Of a DNA stretch of 64,000 bases, positions 22,201 through 33,327 are shown piece by piece (the stretch's first letter is position 1; each line of letters starts with the position of its first letter). The notes beneath the pieces were generated by a model. It worked only from the letters and a program-made list of their open reading frames with translations. It was not told the origin of the DNA and made no database searches. The position numbers and the translations under genes were made by a program. The stretch is from Allomyces macrogynus ATCC 38327. Lineage: Eukaryota > Blastocladiomycota > Blastocladiomycetes > Blastocladiales > Blastocladiaceae. The stretch is taken from positions 675,950 to 739,949 of the forward strand of contig GG745339.1 in the NCBI GenBank assembly GCA_000151295.1. Reading direction: 5' to 3'.

Positions 22201-23620
22201 CGGCCTCAGCATACTCTTCGCGGGCGCACGCGAGCGACACGGCCGACTGGCACTTTTCGAGCTGCCGCAGCGTGTCGAGGATCCGGTCACCGGACGCCTT
22301 GATAGCCGCTGCCGCCGCATAGTCTTCGCGAGCGACCGCAGCGGCTTTGCGCGCCTCAATTTCCTGCAGGGCCGTGTACCCGAGGGAAAACTGTGACAGC
22401 GCGCCCGGATGCGGGTCGGTGGAGACGGGTGCGGGGGTCGCGAGCGACCAAAATGCGAGTGGTGGTGGTGGGGGAGACGGCTGCGGGCCAAAGAAGCGCA
22501 CTTCCTCGAGCGCGACCTGGTTCCACAGGTTCAGTTCGTTCGGGTGGTTGGCGTGCAGGACGAGCTTGAGGAGCGACGTGCCACGCATCGAGACGGGGAT
22601 CACTTTCAGCTCGCGAGCACGGAAGCGAGATGCCGTGTTGGGCGACAGCGTGACGTGACTACCATGGTTGCAAAACATGAGATGGCGTGAAACAAGTCGA
22701 GGGTCCGAAACGTCCGCCGCGCGTACCCATATTTCGTCCAGCTGACGGTCTTCTCGCCGAGAGAACCTGCGTCGTCGGCGTTTTCGAACCGACTCCCTGT
22801 CCAGATTTCGATGCGCGACGGGATCTTGAAGTGATGCACGAGAATCTGGATCGTCGAGATGTCCGGCGGCGGACCTGTCTCGCCGCCGACGACAAGCACG
22901 AGCCATTGCGGATAAGAGCAGTTTCTAGCAATGCATTCCGGGTCAGACTTCGATCTCAACCCTCTGGCAATGGCTCAAAAGAACGAACCGCGCACTGCAC
23001 CATCCCCTCTGCCGTCCTGGTCGGTGCGCGGCGCCCGCCAGCGTCGAAGATCCAGTACTGTACGCCGAAATGATGGACTCGTTGGCGTAGGCAGCGGGCG
23101 AGCTCGCGCGTGAGTCGTCCACGCCGAGAATCGACGATGGGGTCAGCGCAAAGGGTGACGGTGCGCGACCAGCGCGGTCGTGCGTCGATGCAACGCTCAG
23201 CAGCATGCTCGGCAATGGAACAGCGTTCGCTGCCGCGCGAATCGTATTGGTATCGACGGCACGAGTTGAAGACGGCCACAATTGCGGTTGCAATGGACGT
23301 GGTCTGACACCCAAATGTGGACTTGTCGTCCATGCGTGTCCGACGGGCGTTACGTGTGGTGCAGCAGCGGCAGCATCGTTCGGGATACCGGATGGTCCTC
23401 GTGCAAGCCATGGAACGGGAATGGTCGTGACTGCTGGCGGGGCCCCAGTCGGCGGGTGCATATGGGCTGTAGTCGTCGTGCCGGTTGTCGCTGCTGATGC
23501 TGCAACCAATGCGGGGCTCCTGGCCGCTGCGATTGCAGCAGGTGGCCAGCCTTGAGCGTCCATGATGATGCGCGAGGGAGAATGGGCGTTTGGGATGACG
23601 GATGTCGTCGACAAGTTCAT
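19244..23620 (-). CDS. CEP104: CEP104 (centrosomal/ciliary tip protein) homolog
   Basis: CEP104/FAP256 sits at growing ciliary tips and binds tubulin through a TOG domain. Exons: 23620-22989, 22924-22727, 22658-about 19852, about 19701-19244; introns of 64 and 68 nt, the last one ambiguous (acceptor 19702 or 19744, same phase). About 1364-1378 residues. The N-terminal jelly-roll is spread over exons 1-3: RGWCSARNCSYPQWLVLVV, TIQILVHHFKIPSRIEIW, then NTASRFRARELK and NLWNQVALEEVRFFG, each in the expected CEP104 order. Coiled-coil segments follow (EIEARKAAAVAREDYAAA), then a TOG-like helical repeat region (about 21.0-21.6 kb). The last exon has the CEP104 zinc fingers: MTCVFCDEKNPDFTAGRLDFHYWRECPML, C-x2-C and H-x-C spacing repeated. 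About 175 Pro/Ala-rich residues precede the jelly-roll. CEP104 is lost in fungi without flagella, so its presence supports a zoosporic lineage. Confidence 0.85.
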
Positions 23621-23856
23621 TCGCTACACACGTGCCAATCGCTTGTCCATGGTTGTCAAACCGACACGAATCGGCAACTCGACATCACAAATATGACATT
23701 TGGACCAGCTGAGCGGCAAAACGATGGAGAAGGTGCGCGACAATCTATTCTCTAATGTCCAAAAAACCACATCAAACAGGTATGAATCCCCACGCTGGTC
23801 GTCCTGCTCGCCGACGATAGGACTTCGCTCCGGCGTGTTGTGCGGTCCACGTCCGG

Positions 23857-26800
23857 TCACACGAGCCCAAACAGCACACGGTCCAGGAGTGCCGCAAACG
23901 GGTTGCCACCGCGCGCCGCGGCCTCGTGGTCGCGCAAACTCTTGCCGCGCACCGGCTGGCTGTTCTTGAGCGTGAGCGCGTACTTGGTATACCCGATCGC
24001 GTACGGCACCGTGTTGGTGAACACGACCCAGTCGGGCTTGACCTTGAGCAGCGTGCGGTAGACCGTCTCTGGCACGCCGTCGAGCTGCGGGCGGTAGACC
24101 GTGCACCGCACCACCGTCTCGGCACGCGCCAAAATCTGGCCGCGCGGTACCAGCAGCCGCACCGTCGTCGACGTGGCCGTCGGATCGGCAGCCACGTACC
24201 GCACGGTCCCCGGGAAAGTCGTGTTGGTCGACTCGCCCGTCGGCACCGTCACGGACAGCACAGGCAGCGGCGCGTCGGGCATGATCGGCACTTGACACAT
24301 GAACGCAGCGGCGCCTGGAGCGGACACGGCTACTTCGACGAGCTCGCCCATGCCGCGCACTGTCACATTTGCCGAAGGCGTCGCGGCAAAGTTGTCGGGC
24401 ACGTTCTCGAATTGCTTGGCCGGGACCGTGCACAGCCGCTGACCCTCGTCGACAGAGCAAGACATGTCGATCGGGAAAAAGGCCGACCCAGGCGCCCTCA
24501 ATGGGCCCCACAACTTGACTGCCGATGCGCCCTGCACGGCCGCCATGGACACGGGGACCGCGTCGTTGCTCTGGACGGCCGACATGAAGTCGGACCCTTC
24601 GAGCAGGCCGTTGGCAGCCGACTCGACGCCAATTTCGAGCTTGAGCGGGCGCGCCACCGAGAACGGGAACACGAGCGCGGCAACGAGGAACAGGATCAGC
24701 GTCACCGCAAATAGACCAATCGCGACAAAGTTCATGAAGCGGCGCGAGAGCGCCGAGATCATGGGCTGCACGTTCATCACAATCGGGAACACGATAATGG
24801 CCACGAACGCGGCCAAGATCAGCGGCGACGTGGACTCCTGCACCGTGAACGCCATGAGACTGAGGTACTCGACGCCAAAATCAAACGTGACCATGAGAGG
24901 GAACACGTTGCCGAGCAGCAGCGTCGCGAGGCCGTACAGGGCGGCACCCTGCGTCACGTCGGCGTCGTCTCGGCTGCTGGCCACGGCCGCCGCAACCGAT
25001 TCCTCGGAATACAACGGCAGCTCGGAACTCGCCGTCTGGTCTGCGCGCGATTCGCCCGCATCGATCTTGGCCAAGGTACTCGGCACGCGCACTCCCCACC
25101 GCGCGGCCACGGCAGGTACGACCAAGTCAGCCAAAATCATCATGATCGGGTAGAGCGAGTACCAGTAGAGGTGCGACATGAACGACATTTTCATGAACGC
25201 CATGGCCGCGACCACGACCAGCATAAACACCCAGAAAAGGATGATGCTCGACCGCACGAGCCGCGGCGTGACAGGGTTCCACCGGCGCGTGATTGCCAAC
25301 ACGCCGACGACCACCGTCCACCCGCTGAACAGTGACAGGGCCAAGACTAGTTCAAACGAGCCCGAGACGGTCATGGGCTGGATCGCGAGCGCCGCAAGCG
25401 GGATCGCAAACGAGCCGATGAATGCGAGCAAAAACAAGCCAATTGCGAGCCCAAACGCCTTAAGCCCAGCAAAGCACCCGCGCGCGTGGCGACGCCAGCC
25501 GGGAGTGGTCGTCGGGAGCTCAGTCGTCAGGGCCCATGTCGCTGATGGGAGGACAATGACGGCCGTGGCGAGGCACAGCACGGCAAACCCGACGTAGGGG
25601 ATCGTCCACATGGACCGGCCCAAGAAATCGTTGTAAATGACGTGGCTACGGACCGGCGGGCGGTGCACCATGTCGATGCCAGCCGACTGGACAGAGTCCA
25701 CGAGCGACAGCAGGTTCACGCCGAGTTGCTTGATGGAAGAGTCCTGCATCAGCGTCTCGGCGTCACCCTCCGTGTGGTAGACCCAGCGCCGGTCATAGAA
25801 GGCAAAGTCGGCACCGGTCTTGTTGCTGAGCCGGTAAATGGTGTAGTCCGTGTCGGACTGCAGCAGGCCAGCGTTCATGAGCTCCTGCCCGACGCCCGAC
25901 GCGTGCGGATACGGCGCCGTGTGCTGGAAGAGCTTGACGAGCTCTCGGGACGTGGACCGGTATAAGATCGGACGGCCCGTCGGGCAGACCGAGTCGACAT
26001 TGATGAACGCAGCCACGTCGTTCCAGAGCGGGTGCTTGGTCAATGCCAAGCCACCGAGGTACCCGACTTCCTCGCCATTGTTGAAGTTGAACAAGACCGT
26101 CGTCTTGTAGTCTGATTTCGAGCTGGCAATGACGCGAGCCATCTAGTTGATGGGTGGACAAGTCAGTTGGCATCGCAATAAACACCACAAAAGTGACTTG
26201 GGCTTCGTACCTCGAGCATCGTGCCTGCACCAATCGCATTGTCGCCAACGCCGCGACCTGACGCGACCGAATCGTAGTGCGCTGAGAGGAGAAGCGACTC
26301 GCGGGACCCACCACTGCGCTCGTTGGAACCCTTGATTCGGAAGTACAGGTTGGACGCTTCAAACGCCACCGTGCGGTCTAGGGAATAGCAATAGATTGAT
26401 CAGTGTCGCAAAATAGAACACAGTGGCCACATCGGAACCAAATTCGCGCTCGATTGTTCGGTCGCCGCGACCATAACGACGACCACCACCACCAGCACCA
26501 CACAATACGTACTCACGGTGCGAGGATCCACAGCGGTCACCGGTCCGCGGTGTTCAATCACGTCACAGCACCCCGGATTGTCCTTGGCAATTCGGTTCAG
26601 CTCGTCGAGAAAGTACGCGCGCACGGCCCAGTTGGCGTTCGACCCCTGTGGATGCTCCGTGCGCGTCATGGCGAGAATATGCGCCTTGGCGTGCGACGTG
26701 GAGAAGGCCGACGCAGACTGCTCATCAGCGCCATTGGGTGTGGCCGTGGTGCGGATCCAGGCGGCCAAGGCGATGATCACGGCAAACGCGGCAACGAACA

Positions 26801-26969
26801 GCGAGACGACGAGCACATCAGAGCGCGTGCGTGCGGTAATCGCAGACCACCAGCGCCGACGCCCCGCGTCGCCGCCGGCTCGTGTTGGAGCTGTGGGCTT
26901 GGCTGCAGCCGCCATTGCGCCGGCCAGAGCTTCGCTCGAGCCGGCAACGGGGGTCACAGCAGATGACAT
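23857..26969 (-). CDS. PFF1: vacuolar/ER membrane zinc metallopeptidase, family M28 (Pff1/ERMP1-like)
   Basis: Exons 26969-26513, 26377-26211, 26142-23857; introns 135 and 68 nt (donors GTACGT and GTACGA, both TAG acceptors); 969 residues, close to fungal Pff1. A single N-terminal membrane segment (about residues 50-70) is followed by the M28 protease domain: zinc and catalytic landmarks SAHYDSVASG, GDNAIGAGTMLE, NGEEVGYLGG, FINVDS and the late VYHTEGDAE. About eight further membrane segments (roughly residues 390-730) and a luminal C-terminal domain of beta-rich sequence complete it. The exon 2/3 junction reconstructs MLEMARVI, standard for the family. The protein is a membrane-anchored aminopeptidase-like enzyme; its substrates are not known from sequence. 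The gene lies 236 bp upstream of CEP104 on the same strand. Confidence 0.9.
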
Positions 26970-29900
26970 GATGCCGGTCGCCAGTGTTAACGAGCTCGCG
27001 CTGCTATCGGAACAGCAGATCACGTCGTGCACGGTCGGTCACCCGTGAGTTGGTCGGAATTGAAGCGTGAGGAGCACGAGAGCGTGCACGCGCGGCCGGG
27101 TGGCGAGAGTCGAGCGCGCTCGCAAAAGCCAGCTCAGCGGCGACGACTTGCAACCAGTGGCGTCGTTGTGGCAGAAAGGTGGTGGTGGAATGAAGAGGGG
27201 TCTGGCCGGCAACAGGCGGCAACAGGAACACGGGGTGAAGGCAGGATTTCTCCGGCGTTGCATCCGAGTTGGCTCGTCGGAGCCAGAAAGTCCCCTTCCC
27301 GAGAGGTGCCAAATTTGGGGTGCGTAGGCTCAAAACCTGCAACGCATTTGTTTCACGTTTCATGTTTTTTTCTGCCTGGCTGAGCAGCTTGTCATTTTTG
27401 ACTAGCCTTGTCTTCGCTTCGCACAGACAATGGAGTTCAATGGAAACAGGACTCCCGCTCTCGGCCCAGAACGAACGCTTCCAGCATCAAGAAACGACAA
27501 GGAACGTCAACGACCGCGCGCCGAAGTGTACCCGCCTGTCACCCTTTGCGCATCGCTATGAACTTGCTGGGCCAATCCATGAATAGTTCCACTGCAAGTG
27601 CAGGCACACGTACTGCAGTGTCGCCAGCAACCTCATCCTTTCGGCCAGGGGTCTGGAAACCTGCCAGCAGAAATATTGCACCATGGTTGCATGTATCTTG
27701 CTGAGCTTCACAAGCCTCTCAAAAGCCTTGGCGTACAGAATCTCATTTGCTTTGCTGGCCCCTGCCATCATGTTTGCACAGCCACTCATCATGTTCTATT
27801 GTCCTACTTCTCTGTTGCAACATCCGGCCTGATTGACCAAGAGCAAATACTGTTTTACGTGGGCCATTGCCCATGGACGTGCAGCATCTCCAACATTGAT
27901 ATGCAAATCGTTTGCTCAGTCGCACTTGGTCCCTCCAGATCTAAGCATTGTGTGTACCAGCCACATTCATCCTTGATTTGTGATTGGGTTCAATGACAAG
28001 CGAATTGAAACTCGATTGCTGCTAGATCAAACGTTGATTCAACCTCTCTTGGAAGACTAGGCTTGATCATACTTGACTAGGTACGTTCTGCACCATGTCC
28101 ACACGATCATACTGCATTATCTACGATTTAGGTATGATCATGGAGCGGTTAGCCTTGATTCAAGATCACTTAGGCTGGATGGGGTGTGGCCAGGTTGGAT
28201 GTAGTCTGAGAGCAGCAACAGGCCCACCATTGACACAGACGACACGTACAGCATCATTGAGATCGCCCCTTGATGTGATCGTCGAGCCTGTCATACCCTC
28301 TGCGCCTGTTGGTGAGTGGCAACCCTGTTGGCAGGCCATCAACACAGCACTGCACAGCCTTGGTTGGACCATGGACAACCCAGAACCACAGCAAGCGCAT
28401 TCTTGACGTCAACACCCGCTGCAATCTATCATGCAACACTAGGTCGCCAAACCCGCAAGTCAGCGCCAGTGGCAACACCTGCAGCCACCCACTCAGCGAC
28501 CCGCTCAATGACTGCTGCCACAGCACCCACAGCAAGTGCGACCCAACCCGCTAGCTTGCCAGCATTGTTGGAAAATGCAACTTCCATCTAACCTGTGTGA
28601 GATCGACCTGGCGTTCCGGCCCTGGCTCAGTGCCACTGCATGCCATTATCAGAATCTGTGACATTCCACCATTGCCACTGCCACAATACTGCTGACGCCA
28701 CCAACCACCCTGACCTGGACTAACAAGCAGCTGGTAAGGGCTGCTAAAAAGGTCCTGACTGTGTCCACCCCGATAGTGGCGACTGCAGTGGCAGTAGCTG
28801 CGCCAATTGCATCAACTGCACCTGCTGGATCAATGTGTGACCATGACCTCCCCCACACCCTGGCGCAGATCGCACTTCCTGTGACCACAGCAATGTCTGG
28901 CATGGCTGAAGTACCCGCAACAACTGGACCCACTGCACATGCACCAACTGGCAGTGCACAATCGACTGCAGCCACTCTGGTGCAGTGAGGGCGGCATATG
29001 TGCCATGCGCCATCACTGTCGCCATCCCTGGTGCTGCTGCCATGGACCCGGCTTAACTTGGGCTTCAGTGTATTTGCTTCAATTTTCTCCTGCCCAACTG
29101 CACATCAGTCTTGCAGCTGTGCGACGCCAGCATCATTCATGGGCTCAAGGTGCACTTTCGTCAGCACATGGTGTTGATCTTCGTCTCTTGCATGGTGGCC
29201 AAAAATGAGAGCAGAGGCAGACTGAAGAATTTGACGCAGCGCTTGACTCGGTTGGGGCCAGCATTGAGCAATTGTGGTTTGTCGACGTTTCTCCACCCGG
29301 GATGGGCAGCAAGGGTGGTGCCGAGTTGGCCGTGCATGGGGGCCAGTTGGAGGTAGTTGCAAGGAGGTTGTGGATCATGCCTTCAAGGGCTAGAACCTCA
29401 AGCGTGACAGTTTCTCAGGCATTGTGCTGTAGACCCCAGGCACTCGAACTTTGTTACTGTCTTTGAGGCCACAAACGCCCAGGTACGCAACATTCTTGCT
29501 GGCAACATTCCGCCCAATTACATTTGGGACAAAATTGAGACGTGGGACAAGCAGGGCTCAGCGGCTTTTGTGGCCGCTTGATGTGGATCTATTGCAGCTG
29601 CCATTCAACAAGGTGGACATGGGCCGGATCAAGCGGCTGGTGAAGTGGGCGGAGCGAGTGAAGTTATTTGCGCGTGCGGTTTCATGTCATGCCTGACGAC
29701 GAGGGGCGGGCAAAAGCGTGGGTGGGGACGGTTTGCATCGTCAAGGGCGTCCCGAAGCTCAAGGTGAAGGTGGCTGATCCCAATGCTGTTTAGAATCGCC
29801 TTGCAAAACAAAATGGGAGTGCTGCGTGAAACGTCTTGGATTTAGGCGCATGTTAGTCAATGCCTCTTTTTGCCTTTTCCTGAAATGTTACAGTGTCTAT

Positions 29901-30494
29901 CAAATTTTGCTTGGCATTCTCTTGCTGATGACACGAGTTTGACGCTCTTCATTTGCAAGGCGGCAGGACTGCCAACTCCACAGCCATGACATCTTGGAAC
30001 GACGCTTTTGAAGAGCTCAAAGGTCGCATAGTGCGGGTCAACCTTTCTCGATAAGAGAACCAACATTTGTCTGGTTCTATGCCCAACACTGGCGCAGAAA
30101 TCACAATCTTCTCCACCCACCTGCTTGCCTGCCGATGTGGTTCATTCCAGACCTACTCTTTTGCAAATGTCCGCGGTAACGTTGCCAAGTCACAGACGCT
30201 CTGAAGACAGTGGGAAGGGATTGAAGGCCGACTCACAATGAACTCAAATGAATGGATTGGAGAGCGTGCGCTGATACTTGACAACAGGCTTCGCGCCGAT
30301 ACGAGTAGACAAGGTCAGCGCTGACGCGCGATAGCAGACCAACGAGACAGAAGGCGTGAGCAAGGCACGCGAATAGATGACTTTCAGATCGCCAAAAAAG
30401 AATGTGTACATTTGAAGCTGAGATCCCATTAAAACCGTCCAAAAAAGTAATGAAACAAACCAAACCAAAACGTTTCCTCTCTTGCAGCATCTAC
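26970..30494. other. gene-poor, lower-GC region
   Basis: 3.5 kb with no gene I can support. GC content falls visibly from about 27.3 kb to 30.4 kb compared with the flanking exons. Open frames are short, overlap on both strands and lack motifs. Near 28.03-28.15 kb a short motif (GATCATAC/GTATGATC) occurs in direct and inverted copies. A 42-codon open end at 29668-29793 has more protein-like composition than its surroundings. The region could be decayed mobile-element sequence, which I cannot show. Confidence 0.45.
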
Positions 30495-32809
30495 CTAGTA
30501 TCCGTATCCGCGGTACGCCGGATACGCCGCAGGTCCAGCAGCACCACCCATTTGCGGCTGCACTCCACCATACGGCTGGTACGCGGCCATGGGCTGCCCC
30601 GGTTGCTGGTACCCGCTCAGCTGTTGCCCGACCTGCTGATACCCTCCGGCCATCGGGTACCCGCCCACGGCCTGCTGGTACCCGCCCGCGGCCTGCTGCT
30701 GATACGCGCCTGGCTGCACCGCCCCCATGTAGGGCGTCTCGTACATGGACGGCTGCGCGTACATCGAGTACCGGTACGGCGCCTGCACGGGCGTCGGCGC
30801 CCCACTCTGCGGCAACGCCCAGGGCCCCGCCGCGGCCCCCGTCTGTGCCGGACTCGCGGCCTGCATGGGTCCACCAGCCATGGCCCCACCCGTATACATC
30901 ATCGGCACGGTTGGCGGCAAGTCCGCGGGCATTCCGCCGTTCCCACCCGTCGCGGTACTGCTCACGCTGCCATTCGGCGTCGACCCAGCGGGCACGAGCG
31001 GGACCATTGGCGGTAAGTCCGGCAGCGCATTAGGTCCCGGCCGCGGCGAGCCGCCCGCGGACGTGGCGCTCCCGCCCGAATGTTGCGCGAGCACGGGCGG
31101 TGCTTGCGGCATTGGCATTGAGAGCGCGAAGGGGCCAGCAGGTGGGAGAACTTGCTGGCTGCCGCTGCCGCTCCCAGCGCCGGGTGTCGGCATCGGCATT
31201 TGCAGCGGCGACTGCAGGGGCGTCGGCGTCGGCATCATGAACGGGCCAGCGTTTGATGCGCCATACGGCATCATCGGGCTCGGATAGCCCAACCCTGGCG
31301 CGGCGGCGCCCGTGGCCATGGGGCTCGCGTAACCCATGGGCGGCGGCGCCATGGGGCTTGTGGGCGATGCCAATCCACCGACCGCGGGAGCCCCGAGACC
31401 GAGGTAGCTCATGCGGTTGGCGAGCGGACCCGTCGGATCGTCCTGGAACGCGCCGGCCATGGGTTCGGCTGGCGCGGCCATCGAGACTGGTGGCGCCATG
31501 GACGCGGGCGATTGTGCGAGCGGCGACATGCTTGTGTGCGGCGACGAGTGTTTGGACGACGAGGGCCGTTCGGGTAAAGGTCGCGCAGCGCCAGAGATGG
31601 TGGGTCGGTGCGAGAGCCGTGACGCGCCGCCGGCAACGTTTGGTCGCGACGGTGACGATGGCCGGCCCGAGGGCGATCCAGGACGGCCGTTCACCGACAT
31701 GGACGGACGACTGGCCAGGTTGGTCACCGCGGCCGGTTTCGGCGACGGCGACGAGGACGGGGAAGGTCGCGACGATGGCGGGCGAGGTAGCTTGGAAGGC
31801 GGCGGTTCCGGTCGCGGTCCATGGTGGATGCGCGACGCGACGCGTTTCGGGATATTGCTTGGTGGCGACAGGCCCGTATTGGCGCCAGCGGCCATATTCG
31901 ACCCCGCGTAGGTCGGGATCATGGTGATGGGCGCCGAGACGGGTGTCGGCACGGGGACGGGCGCCTGCGCCTGTACCTGCGCTGCAGAGTAACCGGGCAG
32001 GTAAACCGGGACAGGAGCGGGAGCTGGGGCCGAGACGGGCACAGGCGCCGGGCGTGCGGGTGCCGGGTGCGCGACGGGGCGCGGTGGCGGTCGCGGCGCG
32101 GGGGTCACGGCAGCGTGCGCATGTGCGTTTGTAGGGCGCGTATGCGCCGCTGGGGTCGGTGCGGCCGGATACGACGGCTGGCCGCTCGGGTTGCCCGACG
32201 AGTAGTGCGAACCGGGACGGCCAGGGAGCTGGCCGGGTCGGTACGCGACGGGCCGTCCAACCGGGTGCGCAACGGGGCGCGGTAGCTGCTGCTGCTGCGG
32301 ACTCGACTGACTCTGTTTAATGGGAACCAGGGAGAGAGGGTCAACGCAATGCTCACGGCCACGACACAGCGCCAAGAAAGTGAGCGTACGGCCGGCTTGA
32401 ACCACACTTTCAGCAACACCTCGCCGGCGCGCTGTTCGGAGGGCGTGTGCACTTCGACCCAGTCGTAGAATGCCGGCGCGGCGTCGGTCGAGGCGTGCTC
32501 AATGAGCCCGGGCAGGTTCAGGATGCCAGACCCAATCAACTTATCGTCGGACATGTAGTTCTTGTCGTAAATTTCAATCCAGAGCGCGCGCGCGTTGGGC
32601 GCACCGTGCTCGGACGGCACCGTAAATTCGAATGGCTTGGCGTTCTCCCATTTCGGGTTCTTGTGGCCGTCCTTGGCGACTTCGGTCGTCAGGACGGTTT
32701 GGTGCAGCGTGACTTTCACAAACGGGTCCATCTTGCCAAAGGCCATCTCGACGTTGCGGAGCTCGCGCGCGCGCTCGACGCGCACGGTGAGCGTGCCGGC
32801 AGACGTCAT
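30495..32809 (-). CDS. C2-domain protein with long Pro/Gly/Gln/Tyr-rich tail
   Basis: Exons 32809-32390 and 32312-30495, intron 77 nt (donor GTACGC, acceptor AACAG), phase 0; 745 residues. Residues about 5-130 are a C2 domain: GTLTVRVERARELRN, a first loop with GKMDPFVKV, then NPKWENAKPFEFTV, WIEIYDKNYMSDDKLIG and GEVLLKVWFKP. Acidic residues in both loops suggest calcium-dependent phospholipid binding. The remaining 600 residues are disordered: Pro/Ala/Ser-rich with several possible SH3 ligands, then Met/Pro-rich, ending in GGYQQ/GGYPM-type repeats (about 30520-30720). This layout resembles fungal Inn1/Fic1 cytokinesis proteins (C2 plus PxxP tail) and plant SRC2; which role applies is open. 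The intron separates the folded domain from the tail. Confidence 0.8.
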
Positions 32810-33327
32810 GGCGGTGGAAGTGGTCGTGCTGGGCGCGGAGCGAACGAGGCGAGCAACGGGGCCAATCGGTTGCAAAAGGTGTGCCGGGAAAAATGCGGCG
32901 AGTCGCAGTGCTTGGTGCTCGATAGAGGGCGGAGAGTCTGGTTGCAGCACGTCGTCGTCTGGTTGTCGCGACCAACGTCGCGGCGCGAGTCTTGAAGAAA
33001 TGGCCGAGGAAAGAGCCGCCGCAGTTCGCAACAGGCACTTTTGCAAGCATAAATCGACAAATCGCTGCCTGCATCGAACGGTCACTTGGTCTGACTTGAT
33101 CTCCATAAAAAAAAATTGGACAAGGCTAGTAGTGCCTATATCAATGTCGTGGACACGGTAGACACGTTGGGGAGATGCTGGCTGGTAAATATCGGAACGA
33201 AATCGTGCAAGAACTGCGGGCACGTCGCCCGCCCATAACATTATGCCATCTACCCTGCTTCATCAAGTTGATACTCCAGTCCCGTCTCCTGCACCCAGTC
33301 CGACCAGTCCCCAGTCCTACATCTGTC
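32810..33327. other. intergenic spacer
   Basis: About 520 bp upstream of the C2 gene and downstream of the prominin-like gene (both minus strand). It presumably carries the C2 gene promoter; I recognise no specific element. A short poly-A run lies near 33108-33115. Confidence 0.4.
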
